A stretch of 64,000 bases of DNA from Cherax quadricarinatus (taxonomy: Eukaryota > Arthropoda > Malacostraca > Decapoda > Parastacidae): contig NC_091369.1 of assembly GCF_038502225.1 (NCBI RefSeq), positions 9,364,305 through 9,428,304 of the forward strand. The letters are read 5' to 3'. This document shows, piece by piece, positions 20,305 to 29,999 of the stretch. Within the stretch, counting starts at the first letter, position 1, and each line of letters starts with the position of its first letter. A program made the position numbers and the translations under genes. A model generated the notes under the pieces. It made no database searches. It was not told where the DNA came from and saw only the letters and a list, made by a program, of their open reading frames with translations.

Positions 20305-22576
20305 CAGTGAACCTCCGCCTTACAATATTAATCCGTTCCTGAGAGCTCATCGTATGCCGAAATTATCGTAAGGCAAATTAATTTTCCCCATAAGAAATAA
20401 TAGAAATGAAATTAATCTGTTCCTGACACCCCAAAGGATGAAAAAAAAAAAAAAATTTTACCACATGAAATATTAATTTTAATACACACAAACTGAAGAA
20501 GACATGCACAATTACTACTCTACTAAGAATAGAATACATGACACTTACCTTTATTGAAGATCTGGTGATTGATGGGATGGGAGGAGGGAAGTGTGTGGAA
20601 GTTGTTATTGTTTAGAAGGGGAATCCCTTCCATTAGGACTTGAGGTAGCAAGTCCTTTTCCGGGGTTACTTCCCTTCTTTTAATGCCACTAGGACCAGCT
20701 TGAGTCACTGGACCTCTGTCGCACAACAAATCTGTCCATAGAGCTCTGTGCCTCCCGTTCCTTTAAGACTTTCCTAAAATGGGCCATAACATTGTCATTG
20801 TACAGGTTGCCAACACGGCTTGCAGTAGCTGTGTCAGGGTGATTTTCATCCGCAAAGGTTTCCAGTTCAACCCACTTTGCACACATTTCCTTAATCTTTG
20901 AAGTAGGCAACTTCCTTAATTTCTCTCTCCCCTCCTCTGAAGCAGTTTCCTCAGGTCTGGCCTCTTGCTGTTGAAGATGATCTAGCAGCTCATCAGTGGT
21001 TAGTTCTTCATTGTCCTCCTCCACCAAATCTTCCACATCCTCCCCACTAACCTCCAACCCCAAGGACTTCCCCAATGCCACAATGGATTCTGCAACTGGC
21101 ATATGATTCCCAGCAGAGTTCAAGGTCCTCTTAGTCACTCCCTCCCAAGCCTTACCTATAAGGTTTACACAACTGAGGATACTAAAGTGATCTTTTCGAA
21201 AACTCTCCTAGAGTCAATCGAGTGTCTGAGGTCACTTCAAAGCACTTTTGAAACATAGCGTTTGTGTAGAGTTTTTTGAAGTTTGAAATGACCTGCTGGT
21301 CCATGGGCTGCAGGAGAGGAGTGGTATTAGGAGGCAAAAACTTGACCTTAATGAAGCTCATGTCCCCAGAAAGTCACTCTGCCAAGTCTGAAGGATGACC
21401 AGGAGCATTGTCTAATACCAGGAGGTACTTAAGGTCTAATTTCTTTTCCATTAGGTACTTTTTCACATTGGGGGAAAATGCATGGAGTAACCAGTCATAG
21501 GAAAAGTCCCTAGTGACCCATGCCTTACTGTTTGCCCTCCACAGCACACACAAATTAGTCTTGAGGACATTCTTTTGCCTGAACACTGGGAGTTTCAGAG
21601 TGATACACCAATAAAGGCTTCACTTTGCAATCACCACTAGCATTAGCACACATCAGAAGAGTAAGCCTGTCTTTCATAGGCTTATGTCCTGGGAGTGCCT
21701 TTTCCTCCTGAGTAATGTAGGTCCTGCTTGGCAATTTCTTCCAAAACAGGCCTGTTTTGTCGCAATTAAACACTTGTTCAGGTTTCAATTCTTCAATGTC
21801 TATGTACTCCTTGAATTCCTTCACATATTTTTCAGCCGCTTTTTGGTCCGAACTGGCAGCCTCATCATGCCTTATCACACTATGTATGCCACTACGATTC
21901 TTAAATCTCTCAAACCAACCTTTGCTGGCCTTAAATTCACTCACATCACCACTAGTTGCAGGCATTTTTCTAATTAAATTGTCATGCAACTTCCTAGCCT
22001 TTTCACATATGATCACTTGAGAGATGCCATCTCCTGCTATCTGTTTTTCGTTTATCCACACCAATAACAGTCTCTCAACATCTTCTATCACTTGCGATCT
22101 CTGTTTCGAAAACAAACTTGCACCTTTTGCAAGAAAAGCTTCCTTGACTGCCGTTCTGTTGGTCAAGATAGTAGCGATGGTTGATTGGGGTTTGGTATAC
22201 AACCTGGCCAGCTCCAAGACATGCACTCCACTTTCGTACTTCGTAATTATCTCTTTCTTCATTTCCACAGTTATTTTCACCCTTTTTACCACAGGGTTAG
22301 CACTAGAAGCTTTCTTGGGGCCCATGTTGACTTATTTTGCAGCTACAAGCACTAAAAACACTGTGATAATATGAAATGTACCGAATGTATGCTTAGATGC
22401 AACCGCACTGGCCGGCTTGTAAACACTGGCACCCACGGGACAGCTGAGGCCGCGTCCCGGACGAATCACGTAATGCGAGTTTTTTATCATGAGGCGAGGC
22501 AAAATTTTTGTGTTCAAATGCTTCGTATAGCGGATTTAACGTAAGGCGATGCGTTCGTAATGCGGGGGGTCCACTG
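20305..22576 (-). mobile_element. Tigger-type DNA transposon, copy 2
   Basis: 2,272 bp, TA on both sides (20303-20304, 22577-22578). Ends CAGTGAACCTCCGCCTTACA and the complement of CAGTGGACCCCCCGCATTAC. Carries a decayed transposase on the minus strand, slightly less damaged than copy 1. Lies in the intron between Patronin exons h and i, in the same orientation as the gene. Confidence 0.92.
20606..22325 (-). pseudogene. Tigger transposase, broken
   Basis: Starts MGPKKASSANPVVKRVKI at 22325 and is open for 250 codons: CENP-B-like helix-turn-helix, a second DNA-binding domain with WFERFKNRSG, and the first catalytic Asp in FNCDKTGLFWKK (Glu of DETG changed to Lys). A two-base loss near 21590 shifts the frame. 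MFRQKNVLKTNL to LVLDNAPGHP (second Asp) then ends at a TGA near 21374. A further deletion removes the stretch between TKRTLNSA and GNHMPVAES. The tail 20689-21138 is open. Different lesions from copy 1, so the two copies died independently. Confidence 0.9.
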
Positions 22577-22872
22577 TATTTAAAATAAGAAATATTGTAT
22601 AAAAACATAATAAAATATAATAGAGAATGTAAAGAAATAAACTTGCTATATAGTGTACGTACACACTTACCTTGGAGGAGATGCTGGCAAAGGTTGAGGG
22701 TGGGAAAAGATAGGAAGAGCGGCGTATGCTGTCTGTGGCCCTATAAACACCAACATTAACACTGGAGGAGTTCGTTTCGTTTCGTCCTTTTTCTATCGCT
22801 TAACTTACCTGCTACACTCTTAGTGCTACACTTAAATTGCTGTGGCGTACGCTGCGCCAACTAGTGGCAGCG

Positions 22873-23027
22873 TCCTGAAGCTCGCTCATTACTATTATTA
22901 TTAATTTATGGAACTGGAGCACAGATCCAATTCCCTAGATCAAAAGCCGCTCACCAGCATCAAGGAACCTTGATGCTGGTGAGGGGCTCTTGATCTGGGG
23001 AACTGAATCTGCACTCTAGTTCCCTAA

Positions 23028-23063
<36 letters not shown>

Positions 23064-23095
23064 CGAGCTTCAGAACACCGCCAACTTAGTGCACT
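22873..23095. repeat. Large imperfect inverted repeat (head-to-head SINE-like unit)
   Basis: Left arm from 'gtcctgaagctcgctcatt' meets its complement ('aatgagcgagcttcagaac') about 170 bp later. The centre is 'catcaaggaaccttgatg' near 22967. The arms contain 'gctcaccagcatcaagg' and an (AAT)n run of about 33 bp (23028-23060). One arm matches the single-arm repeat at 56301-56475. Confidence 0.82.
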
Positions 23096-23420
23096 GTTTA
23101 CCTCGCCATGGAAGCATTTCTCTTGTGTTCTGCTTGCATTTTGTGCATTTACCTTGCCAAATTTCTTTTTTCTAGCCATGGGTCCTAAGAAAGTAAGTGC
23201 AAAGGACAGTGCTGAGAAGAAAAAGAGGATGATGTCCATGGAATTAAAGCATGAAATCCATAGATAAACAAGTAGTGTGTGTGGGTTGAGGGTTGAGGGG
23301 GAAGCTCGCTCATAACTCAGATGTTGGCTCGTAACTCAGAACAAAAAACTGACCGAGCGATGTCTCGTATATTGAAAAACTCGTATGTTGGGACACTCAT
23401 TAGTCGAAGTTCCAATGTAT
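23096..23420 (+). mobile_element. Tigger-related remnant with transposase start
   Basis: ATG at about 23179 begins MGPKKVSAKDSAEKKKRMMS, then MELKHEIH, a diverged version of the Tigger amino terminus, broken by a stop after 30 codons. 'Ctcgctcataactcagatg' and 'cgaagttccaatgta' at 23300-23418 look like a subterminal region and end. Core deleted. Confidence 0.68.
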
Positions 23421-23519
23421 TTTCAATTGAACATTTGTAATATTTGCATCCGTGAATCAGAAATGTTAAGAAATTAAGTGACTGTTAAGTGAAGGTCATC
23501 ATAACTGACATTTGAATCT

Positions 23520-23830
23520 TAGGAACCTTCTTTATGATGCTCAATGAGAATAAATTTCAGTTGCTCCTCTCTGAAAAACTTGAAGATATAAAACCTGCAA
23601 CAGTACAAAACACAAACCATTCAATGAAGTGGAAGAAGAATGAATGGAGTTTTGGAGTAATGATGTTAAAAGATTTTACATTCAAGGGTCATATTAGTGT
23701 TACCATCACAAATGTAAGGTAAAAATAATAGTATAACTAGATAACAAGAACCATCATAAGAAATGTCAAGTCAATAATGATAACCTTCAAAGCATTTGCA
23801 CTCCAGACTAGGGCATACATGCCTTAAATT
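23520..23830 (+). mobile_element. LINE-C reverse transcriptase remnant
   Basis: NENKFQLLLSEKLEDIK, then FGVMMLKDFTFKGHISVTI, which parallels KNLGVMLKDLVFKDHNNV at 12060. Then, out of frame, 'gtcaagtcaataatgataac' and FKAFALQTRAY. Old and inactive. Confidence 0.62.
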
Positions 23831-23984
23831 AGGACATTACTGTACAATGCTATACAGTAACATCTTAATTTAAGGGAAGAAAAAATGCACATCTAAAAAA
23901 TGTCTTCGAATGTTTTTCTGGAATCCGAATGCTCTGACTTGTTTAAAATTCAGTTGTAAAAAACTTTACATGAAAGCCCTATTT

Positions 23985-24140
23985 CAAAAGTGGTGCTTTG
24001 AAGTGACCTCTGACACTGACCTAACTCTCTAAGAGGCTTTTGGAAGTGTCAGTTCAACATCCTCCAGTGTGTGAGGCTGATAATTAAAGCCTGGGAAGTA
24101 CTGTTTCGGACATTAAACCTTCTGCAGTTCAACCACCACC
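23985..24140 (+). mobile_element. Tigger transposase fragment
   Basis: Reads KWCFEVTSDTDLTL, EAF, FNIL-QCV and IKAWEVLF-RTLN in shifting frames. This corresponds to FEVTTDTRLTLKEFWKDHFN and KAWEGVTKRTLNSAW of copy 1. About 150 bp, no ends found. Confidence 0.7.
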
Positions 24141-25151
24141 TACAGACCAATGAAGTTAAAACACCATGCTTTCACGGTAATTATCAGAGCAAAATATATA
24201 GCAGATGGTGAAAAATAGTCTCAATAAAACGAAGGATTAAAATACGTACAATCAATGGAAATTTAAAAAACTATATGAAAAAATGATTGAAGATGGGGCA
24301 ATGCTACCATAGCTCTGCTCTTGCAGCTTCAAATACATAATTACAATAAGCATGAAGGATCCAAAGCTCCTTAATTCCTGCCTTTCAAATACAAGATGAA
24401 CCTGGAAACCTGACAACTTCCTCTAGGCAGTTCCTGATCAGGCAGGCAGGCTGTGGAACTTGCCTGGGCTGCATGTGGCTAGCATCAGCATATTAAAAGC
24501 TTGGTCCAAGAGTGGGGTCAATGACCTCCATAACCATCAAGAGGTCAACCTGCCATTCCTGACTGTTCATACTCCTATTTTATGAAAAAATTTTGGATAT
24601 TGTATAAAAAAAAAAAAAAAAAATTATCCTTAAAAATTACAGCTCAAGTTCAACTTGCAACAGCACAAACAACATACTATATACTGTACATTATCTGTAT
24701 AATAAACTTTAATCAAGATAAATGCTAGTTATTCCTGGAATTTTTATTCAAATCATAATTGCAATGATTAGACAGCACAGGTTAATAACATAAGCAAGTA
24801 ATAAGAACCTAAAATTTAATTTATTATACATTATGGCAATGGATATGCTGCTAAAACATCTAATGACGTAAGAAGCTTTTCCCCCTTATAAAATTTATTT
24901 TTAAATAAATGTACCATATCAGGAAAAACAAAACAGAAAAAGTTCCTATTACATAATACCATCATGCATTCTGGTCTATAGTTATAAAGCATGCCCTTAA
25001 GCAATTTTTAATACTGTAGCATTAAAGTCAGCTGAGCAAGGAATTAGCAGGTAAGGCTAGTGAGAAATCAGTGATTAACCAAACACAATTTCAAGATGAT
25101 TTAATTAAACCAATCACCACAAATTGTGCTTTTGATACTAAAATGACTCAC
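24141..25151. other. Intron sequence with possible LINE-C tail, otherwise nothing recognised
   Basis: 24411-24560 has 'cctgatcaggcaggcaggct' and 'tgcctgggctgcatgtgg', weakly like the LINE-C UTR. An 18-base A run lies near 24606. Nothing else identified up to the donor of exon h. Confidence 0.4.
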
Positions 25152-25302
25152 CTATCTCTGCCACCATAATCACTGTTATAAGAAGAAGGTGCATTCTCAG
25201 ATCTCTCTGTTCTTTGTTCTATCCTCGATCTAATATCAGCCATATCATTTAAATTCATAGAATGAGATCGTCGTACACTTGGAGCTCCAGCAGGTTTCAT
25301 CC
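25152..25302 (-). CDS. Patronin: Patronin exon h
   Basis: 151 bp; acceptor TTGATGCCAG, donor GTGAGT. Reads MKPAGAPSVRRSHSMNLNDM, then an acidic/basic stretch ADIRSRIEQRTERSE and a Ser/Tyr-rich end. Completes a Gly codon at its start and leaves AG, which makes Ser with the next exon. Isolated in an AT-rich intron with repeats on both sides. Confidence 0.8.
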
Positions 25303-25554
25303 CTGGCATCAAGAAGAAATGGATATTATAAGCAGTGTATTAAAATAACTTCCGTATGAGAGATACTAGGATCTAGATATCATGAATTTTCTTCACACAC
25401 ACTTAAGCAAAACATCAAAAAATGCACAGCTGCAAGAGATGAATGTGGATACACTGTAGATACCAAATTTTTTACCTTTGAAATCTGCTATTAAAACTCG
25501 TGCACACAAACTAATGCATGCACACACATATATGCATGTGTGCATTCTTAGGCA

Positions 25555-25602
25555 TTCCCCCCCCCCCCCCACACACACACGTGCACACACACATGCACAC
25601 AT
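25555..25602. repeat. C-run and AC microsatellite
   Basis: About 14 C followed by CA repeats and 'gtgcacacacacatgcacac'. Low complexity, upstream (gene sense) of Patronin exon h. Confidence 0.85.
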
Positions 25603-25806
25603 TCAAGCAGGTAATTAGAAATTGGAAATTACAGAATGCATGACAACAGAAAAAAAAATACTATGAGCTCAACAGAAGGTTCCAAAGTGTGTTCACAATT
25701 TAAAAAGGACCAATGCACAAGTCAGCAAGGAGAATTAACAAAATGATATCAAACACACACTACTAACCGGGAAGAATGAAAATGCACAATATTTTACCAT
25801 GACTGG

Positions 25807-25992
25807 AACAATACACAAATAATCTGCACATAGATCACACACTTATGATGTGTCAGTCTGACCTGGACCATTAACTTATTCTCACAAAAGCCTGAAGATA
25901 AGGGAGCTTGTATGACTAGTTAATGGTCAAAGTCAGAATGAAACAGTCATAATAAAATTGAGTTTCCTATGTGCAGGTTATGTGTGTACTAA
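25807..25992. repeat. Foldback element, older copy
   Basis: Left 'acacaaataatctgcacata' and right 'tatgtgcaggttatgtgtgt' are inverted. The two inner arms 'gacctggaccattaact' and 'agttaatggtcaaagtc' meet with a spacer near 25885. Same family as 27145-27438, more diverged and shorter in the middle. Confidence 0.72.
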
Positions 25993-26089
25993 TCAGGAAG
26001 TGAGGAGCCTGCAGATGACACCTGACACATTAGAGGCATGAGGGCTAAACTGACTATCAGAAACCCTATTATTAGCTGGGTTTGCAAGG

Positions 26090-26285
26090 CAAAATTATTA
26101 TTTTATCAATCTTTAACACACCAGCCATCTCCCACCAAGGTAAGGTGACCCAGAAGAAGAAACACCATCACTATCATTCACTATCAGTCTTGCCACAAGT
26201 TAGCCGATACTACAGTTCAAGTGTCCCTCCAAACTACAAGTATCCGCACTCTGCCTTCAGAGTGCAGGCACTGCATTTTCCACAA
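26090..26285 (-). mobile_element. LINE-A 3' UTR fragment, minus strand
   Basis: Reverse complement holds 'gtgcctgcactctgaag', 'cttgtggcaagactgatag' and 'gggtcaccttaccttggtgg', then a T/A-rich tail. About 200 bp, 5'-truncated. Confidence 0.8.
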
Positions 26286-26602
26286 TGTTCTGGTACATAT
26301 TCAGTGGGTTAATGCTTTCTTAGTACAAATATATTAAAAAGACATAGAATTGTTTTAGTGTCCAATACTAATTTTGCTTTGGCAGAGAATAATCCCCCAA
26401 ACTGGACACCAATCAAAATACTTTTGAAAGGGTGTTCACTATTTCTCACTTCAAAATTTTTGATCACTAATAAGGTTTTCTTATTAGTGTCAATATTCCA
26501 CATGAGAGAAATTATGAAATGCATTAGACTCTTGAATAACAGGGTAGTTATAAACCTGAAACCTGTCTTACGCAAAAAGTGAATCTAAGAATATGAGAAA
26601 TA
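26286..26602. other. Intron sequence, nothing recognised
   Basis: AT-rich; two overlapping 75-90 codon frames on opposite strands show no recognisable similarity. Confidence 0.5.
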
Positions 26603-26805
26603 CAGTGGTATCTCGAGTTTCGAACAGCTCCCAACTCGAACAATTATGTAAGTGTATTTTTGTAAGTGCTTTCATAATTGTATTTTTGGGGGTCTGAAAC
26701 AGACTAACCTAATTTACATTGTTCCTTATGGGAACAAATTTGTTCGGTATCAGCACTCAAACAGCCTTCCAGAATGAATTAAGTTCGTAATTTGAGGTAC
26801 CACTG
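26603..26805. mobile_element. Tigger/mariner-type MITE, 203 bp
   Basis: Ends CAGTGGTATCTCGAGTTTCG and, as complement of the right end, CAGTGGTACCTCAAATTACG. TA precedes the left end; CA (decayed TA) follows the right. The centre has 'ttccttatgggaac', like the middle of the Tigger subterminal regions. Non-coding. Confidence 0.85.
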
Positions 26806-27144
26806 CATAGGGATATGTTTCTGGGATCCCCTCAAAAATACTAAACAATTTCTTTTAAGCTTTTTACTTTGTCAAAAGTAATGAAGTCTTGACACTTTAC
26901 ATTTTGGATGTCGTTGCTTGTTTATCGAGAAATATGTTTTGCACTCAAGCCTAAATAAAAACCTTGCTTTTATTTAGACCTGGGAAAGGCTGGTGTTTGA
27001 CACAGCATACCAACTATTCCATCCAAAGAAAATGGGCATGGGATTTGGTACCAAGAAAATGAAGACTGCTAATATGCCACAATTAACTTAAAAATTTAAT
27101 ACACAACCTCACTGGGATAAAATACATAACAAAAAGGCACAATA
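26806..27144. other. Intron sequence, nothing recognised
   Basis: No frame or repeat end identified. Confidence 0.5.
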
Positions 27145-27438
27145 CACAAATAACCCACAAACAGAAGAGGGGAGCTTACGATGACATTTCGGTCTGGCTT
27201 GGCCCCTCTAGCTCCCTTGCAGTGCTCCTCCTCCTTAATCTTCGACTGACTCCACTACTACCTCTACCACTACTTGTCTTCTTACTTTCCTACTATCTCT
27301 TTTGTCTTGTCCCTGTCTGCTGGTTTATATATACTCCCTCCTCTCCTTTCTGTTAGTGTGACTCTGTAAATGGTCCAAGTCAGACCGAAATGTCATCATA
27401 AGCTCCCCTTCTCCTATGTGCAGGTTATTTGTGTATCA
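27145..27438. repeat. Foldback element, 63-bp arms
   Basis: Left arm 'acacaaataacccacaaac' through 'tttcggtctggcttgg' and right arm 'ccaagtcagaccgaaatg' through 'ggttatttgtgtat' are inverted copies with few mismatches. They are separated by about 165 bp of pyrimidine-rich sequence. A related copy is at 25807-25992. Confidence 0.85.
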
Positions 27439-28639
27439 AATATGTAAAAATTTAAGAAAGAATGAATTTTACCTTAAATCAAATTCTCTCTCTCTTGCTT
27501 GTAGATGTACAAGTCTGCAGATGGTCATGTAGCTCCTGCCACTTATAGATTTCACTACATAATTTTCTTGCTTATTTAACAGTGACATGACAAATTTTAT
27601 CCTACCTTAACTTTCTTATTTTCTTGCCTGTTGATACAGAAGTGTTTGGAGATGGTGGACAGCTGTGAGTCATTTTTGTTTTATCAGCTGAGGGCTGTGG
27701 GTCAGTCATCTGTTGAGGTTAAGAGGGCCACTACAGCATATGTAGTACTGAGCCAGTCAGCAATAGGCATTCTGCAGTTTTCCTGCCTGAACCACCTTTA
27801 TCAAAACTTCATGTGGTGCTATTCAAGTTTTATGATGTGCTATGCAAATTTATGCCTCAATTTTTCAACCATGTTATGCAAAAACATTCAAATGAATTTT
27901 ATTCTAGGGCCTACTGTAGTAAAATGTAGGTACAAAATACAAATTATTATAATAAAAAACTTCTTGTTTGGAAGGAAAAATGCAAACAGATAAGAAAAAC
28001 ATATTTATGAAGATGTCGCTGGTGGGGTCTAGCAGCCCTCATACCATATGCTTTAACTTATAGAAATAAAATATCAGAATAAATAAATTATACTCTTAGA
28101 ATGTTTGCCAATGGTGTACAAATCATACATAAAATAAAAAATGAATCAAATAAATATTTACCAGAGGATTTAGATAAATCAAGCACTAAGAATAAAAAAA
28201 AATGATAATGCAACTATGTTGATAAATGTCATATGCTGTAATGGAAATACAGTATAACGTAAGTGAAATAACAAGAAATCCATAATGATTACAATTTGTG
28301 AAATAAAAAAAAAATGGATAAAGGCAAAAACATTAATGTGAATATAAACACTAATGCATAAATATACAAACAAAGGATATCAAGACAATCTCTTATGCTA
28401 GACTGTCTAATTTGAAAACAGCTTTTACAAACATGCATAGTACTCATCATTAACGTATGTCAGCACCCCCTGTAAAATCAAGACTTCAAAACAGATTGTC
28501 CCTTGCACTTTAGGAAAGCCTTCACCCTGCTATGAAATGATTAACATGCATTCTTCAGGGTTTCATGGGGTAAACTACCCCGTGACTCACAGATGGCATC
28601 CTAAAGCTGTGGGAGTGGACTGATATCTTTTCTCTAGTA
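27439..28639. other. Intron sequence, nothing recognised
   Basis: AT-rich. A 120-codon plus-strand frame at 27631 (with QLRAVGQSSVEVKRAT) has no recognisable relatives and biased composition, so it is not called. Confidence 0.45.
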
Positions 28640-29680
28640 TATCTCTGTTTGGGAGATATTTGGGAGTAGATTTGTCAACAGATGGGTTTATGAAGGACAA
28701 CGTTAACCATAGAACTGATGAAGGAAAAAAGGCTAGTGGTGCTTTGAGGTATCTGTGGAGACAAAAAACCATTATCCATGGAGGCAAAGAAGGAAATGGA
28801 TGAGACTATAGTGGTACTAACACTTTTATACGGATGTGAAGCATGGGTTGTGAATGTTGCATCGAGGAGGAGGCGGCTGGAGGCAGTGGAAATGTCGTGT
28901 CTAAGGGCAATGTGTGGTGTAAATATTTGTGGCCCATGGCCTGGTGGAAAAAGCTCTTGCTTCACACAGTGAGGGTCTAGGTTTGATTCCCTGTGAGAGT
29001 TGAAACACTGGTTATCTATGTTCACTCATCAGCATAAAATGGGTACCTGAGTGTTAGATGACTGGTGTGGGTTGCATCCCGAGACAAAATTGACCTAATT
29101 TGCTCAAAATACTCTGCATAACATGCAGCCTTCTACATAGTAGTATGTTATTGATGTCAGCTAGGCCTGTATACCTTGTACATGTACTTGTAGAAAAAAA
29201 GGTATTAAACCAAATTATGCAGAGAATTTGTAGTGTGGAAATTAGGTGGTGTGGAGCTACTGTAGTGGAGGAGAGGAGGGGTAGAGGGTGGAGACATCCT
29301 AGGAAAGGATGGAGGGAGGGAATAAAAGAGGTTTTGTGTGCAAGGGGCCTGGACATGCAGCAGACATGTGTGAGCATCTTCGATAAGAGTGAAAGGAGAC
29401 GAATAGTTTTTGGGATGTGACGAACTGTTGGAGTGTGAACAAGGTAATATTTTGTGAAGGGATTTAGGGAAACTGGTTAGCCGGACTCAAGTCCTGGAGG
29501 CGGGAAGTAAAAAGCCTGCACTTAAAGGAGCGGCTTGAGATATTGGATGTTTAGAGTGACATCTAAACTGTCATATCTAGGCACCTCTGCAAAGACAGTG
29601 ATTGTGTGTGAATGTTGATGAAAGTGTTTCTTTCTTTCTAGAGGTCACCCTGTCTTGGTGGGGGATAGCCGGCATGTTGG
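28640..29680 (+). mobile_element. LINE-A copy, decayed, split by a SINE
   Basis: 28643-28929 gives RYLGVDLSTDGFMKDNVNHR and SGALRYLWRQKT, with frame breaks after that. After the SINE, QRICSVEIRWCG at 29220 is followed by a deletion to GRGWRHPRKGWREGIKEVLC and the end FGM at 29420. The 3' UTR then runs to 'ggtcaccctgtcttggtggg' near 29660. No long A tail. Confidence 0.85.
28930..29213 (+). mobile_element. tRNA-derived SINE inserted in LINE-A
   Basis: Box A-like tggcctggtgg at 28937-28947 and box B-like ggtttgattcc at 28980-28990, 43 bp apart as in a tRNA-derived polymerase III promoter. The body has 'gtacctgagtgttagatgac' and a 3' part with 'gtcagctaggcctgtatacc' and 'catgtacttgtag'. Interrupts LINE-A between 'gtgtaaatatt' and 'attatgcagag'. 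This SINE type is common in decapods. Confidence 0.82.
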
Positions 29681-29939
29681 GGGAGGGGGCCATACCTCAG
29701 CCAAGAAGTTCTCAAAGGGGTTTACTGCTGAGAAGATTCTTGGTCACTCAAACAAAAGTACATACTTCAGTCACAAAGCCACTGAACAACAGATTTCGTG
29801 GTATGGCAAGCAGCACTCTTATGCATAAAAACCTTGTGCCACACTGAGTGAAAGATTCAGACACAAACCATTTCTAGGTACATCAGAATAATTAAAATTG
29901 GCAATGTATTATTAGATTATTATTATAATCAAAAGAATT
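29681..29939. other. Intron sequence, nothing recognised
   Basis: Normal AT-rich composition up to about 29935, where the composition changes sharply. Confidence 0.45.
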
Positions 29940-29999
29940 CCCCTATCAAGCCCCCTTAGGGAGGAAAGGGTTTTGGATGGCAAAAGGGAGGAGGGATGA

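Noticed and set aside
27631..27993. 120-codon plus-strand frame
   Set aside because: No recognisable motif, ends in AT-rich low-complexity sequence; chance is the simplest explanation.
28930..28995. A tRNA gene at the box A/box B pair
   Set aside because: The acceptor stem does not close and the sequence continues into a SINE body; it is a tRNA-derived promoter, not a tRNA.
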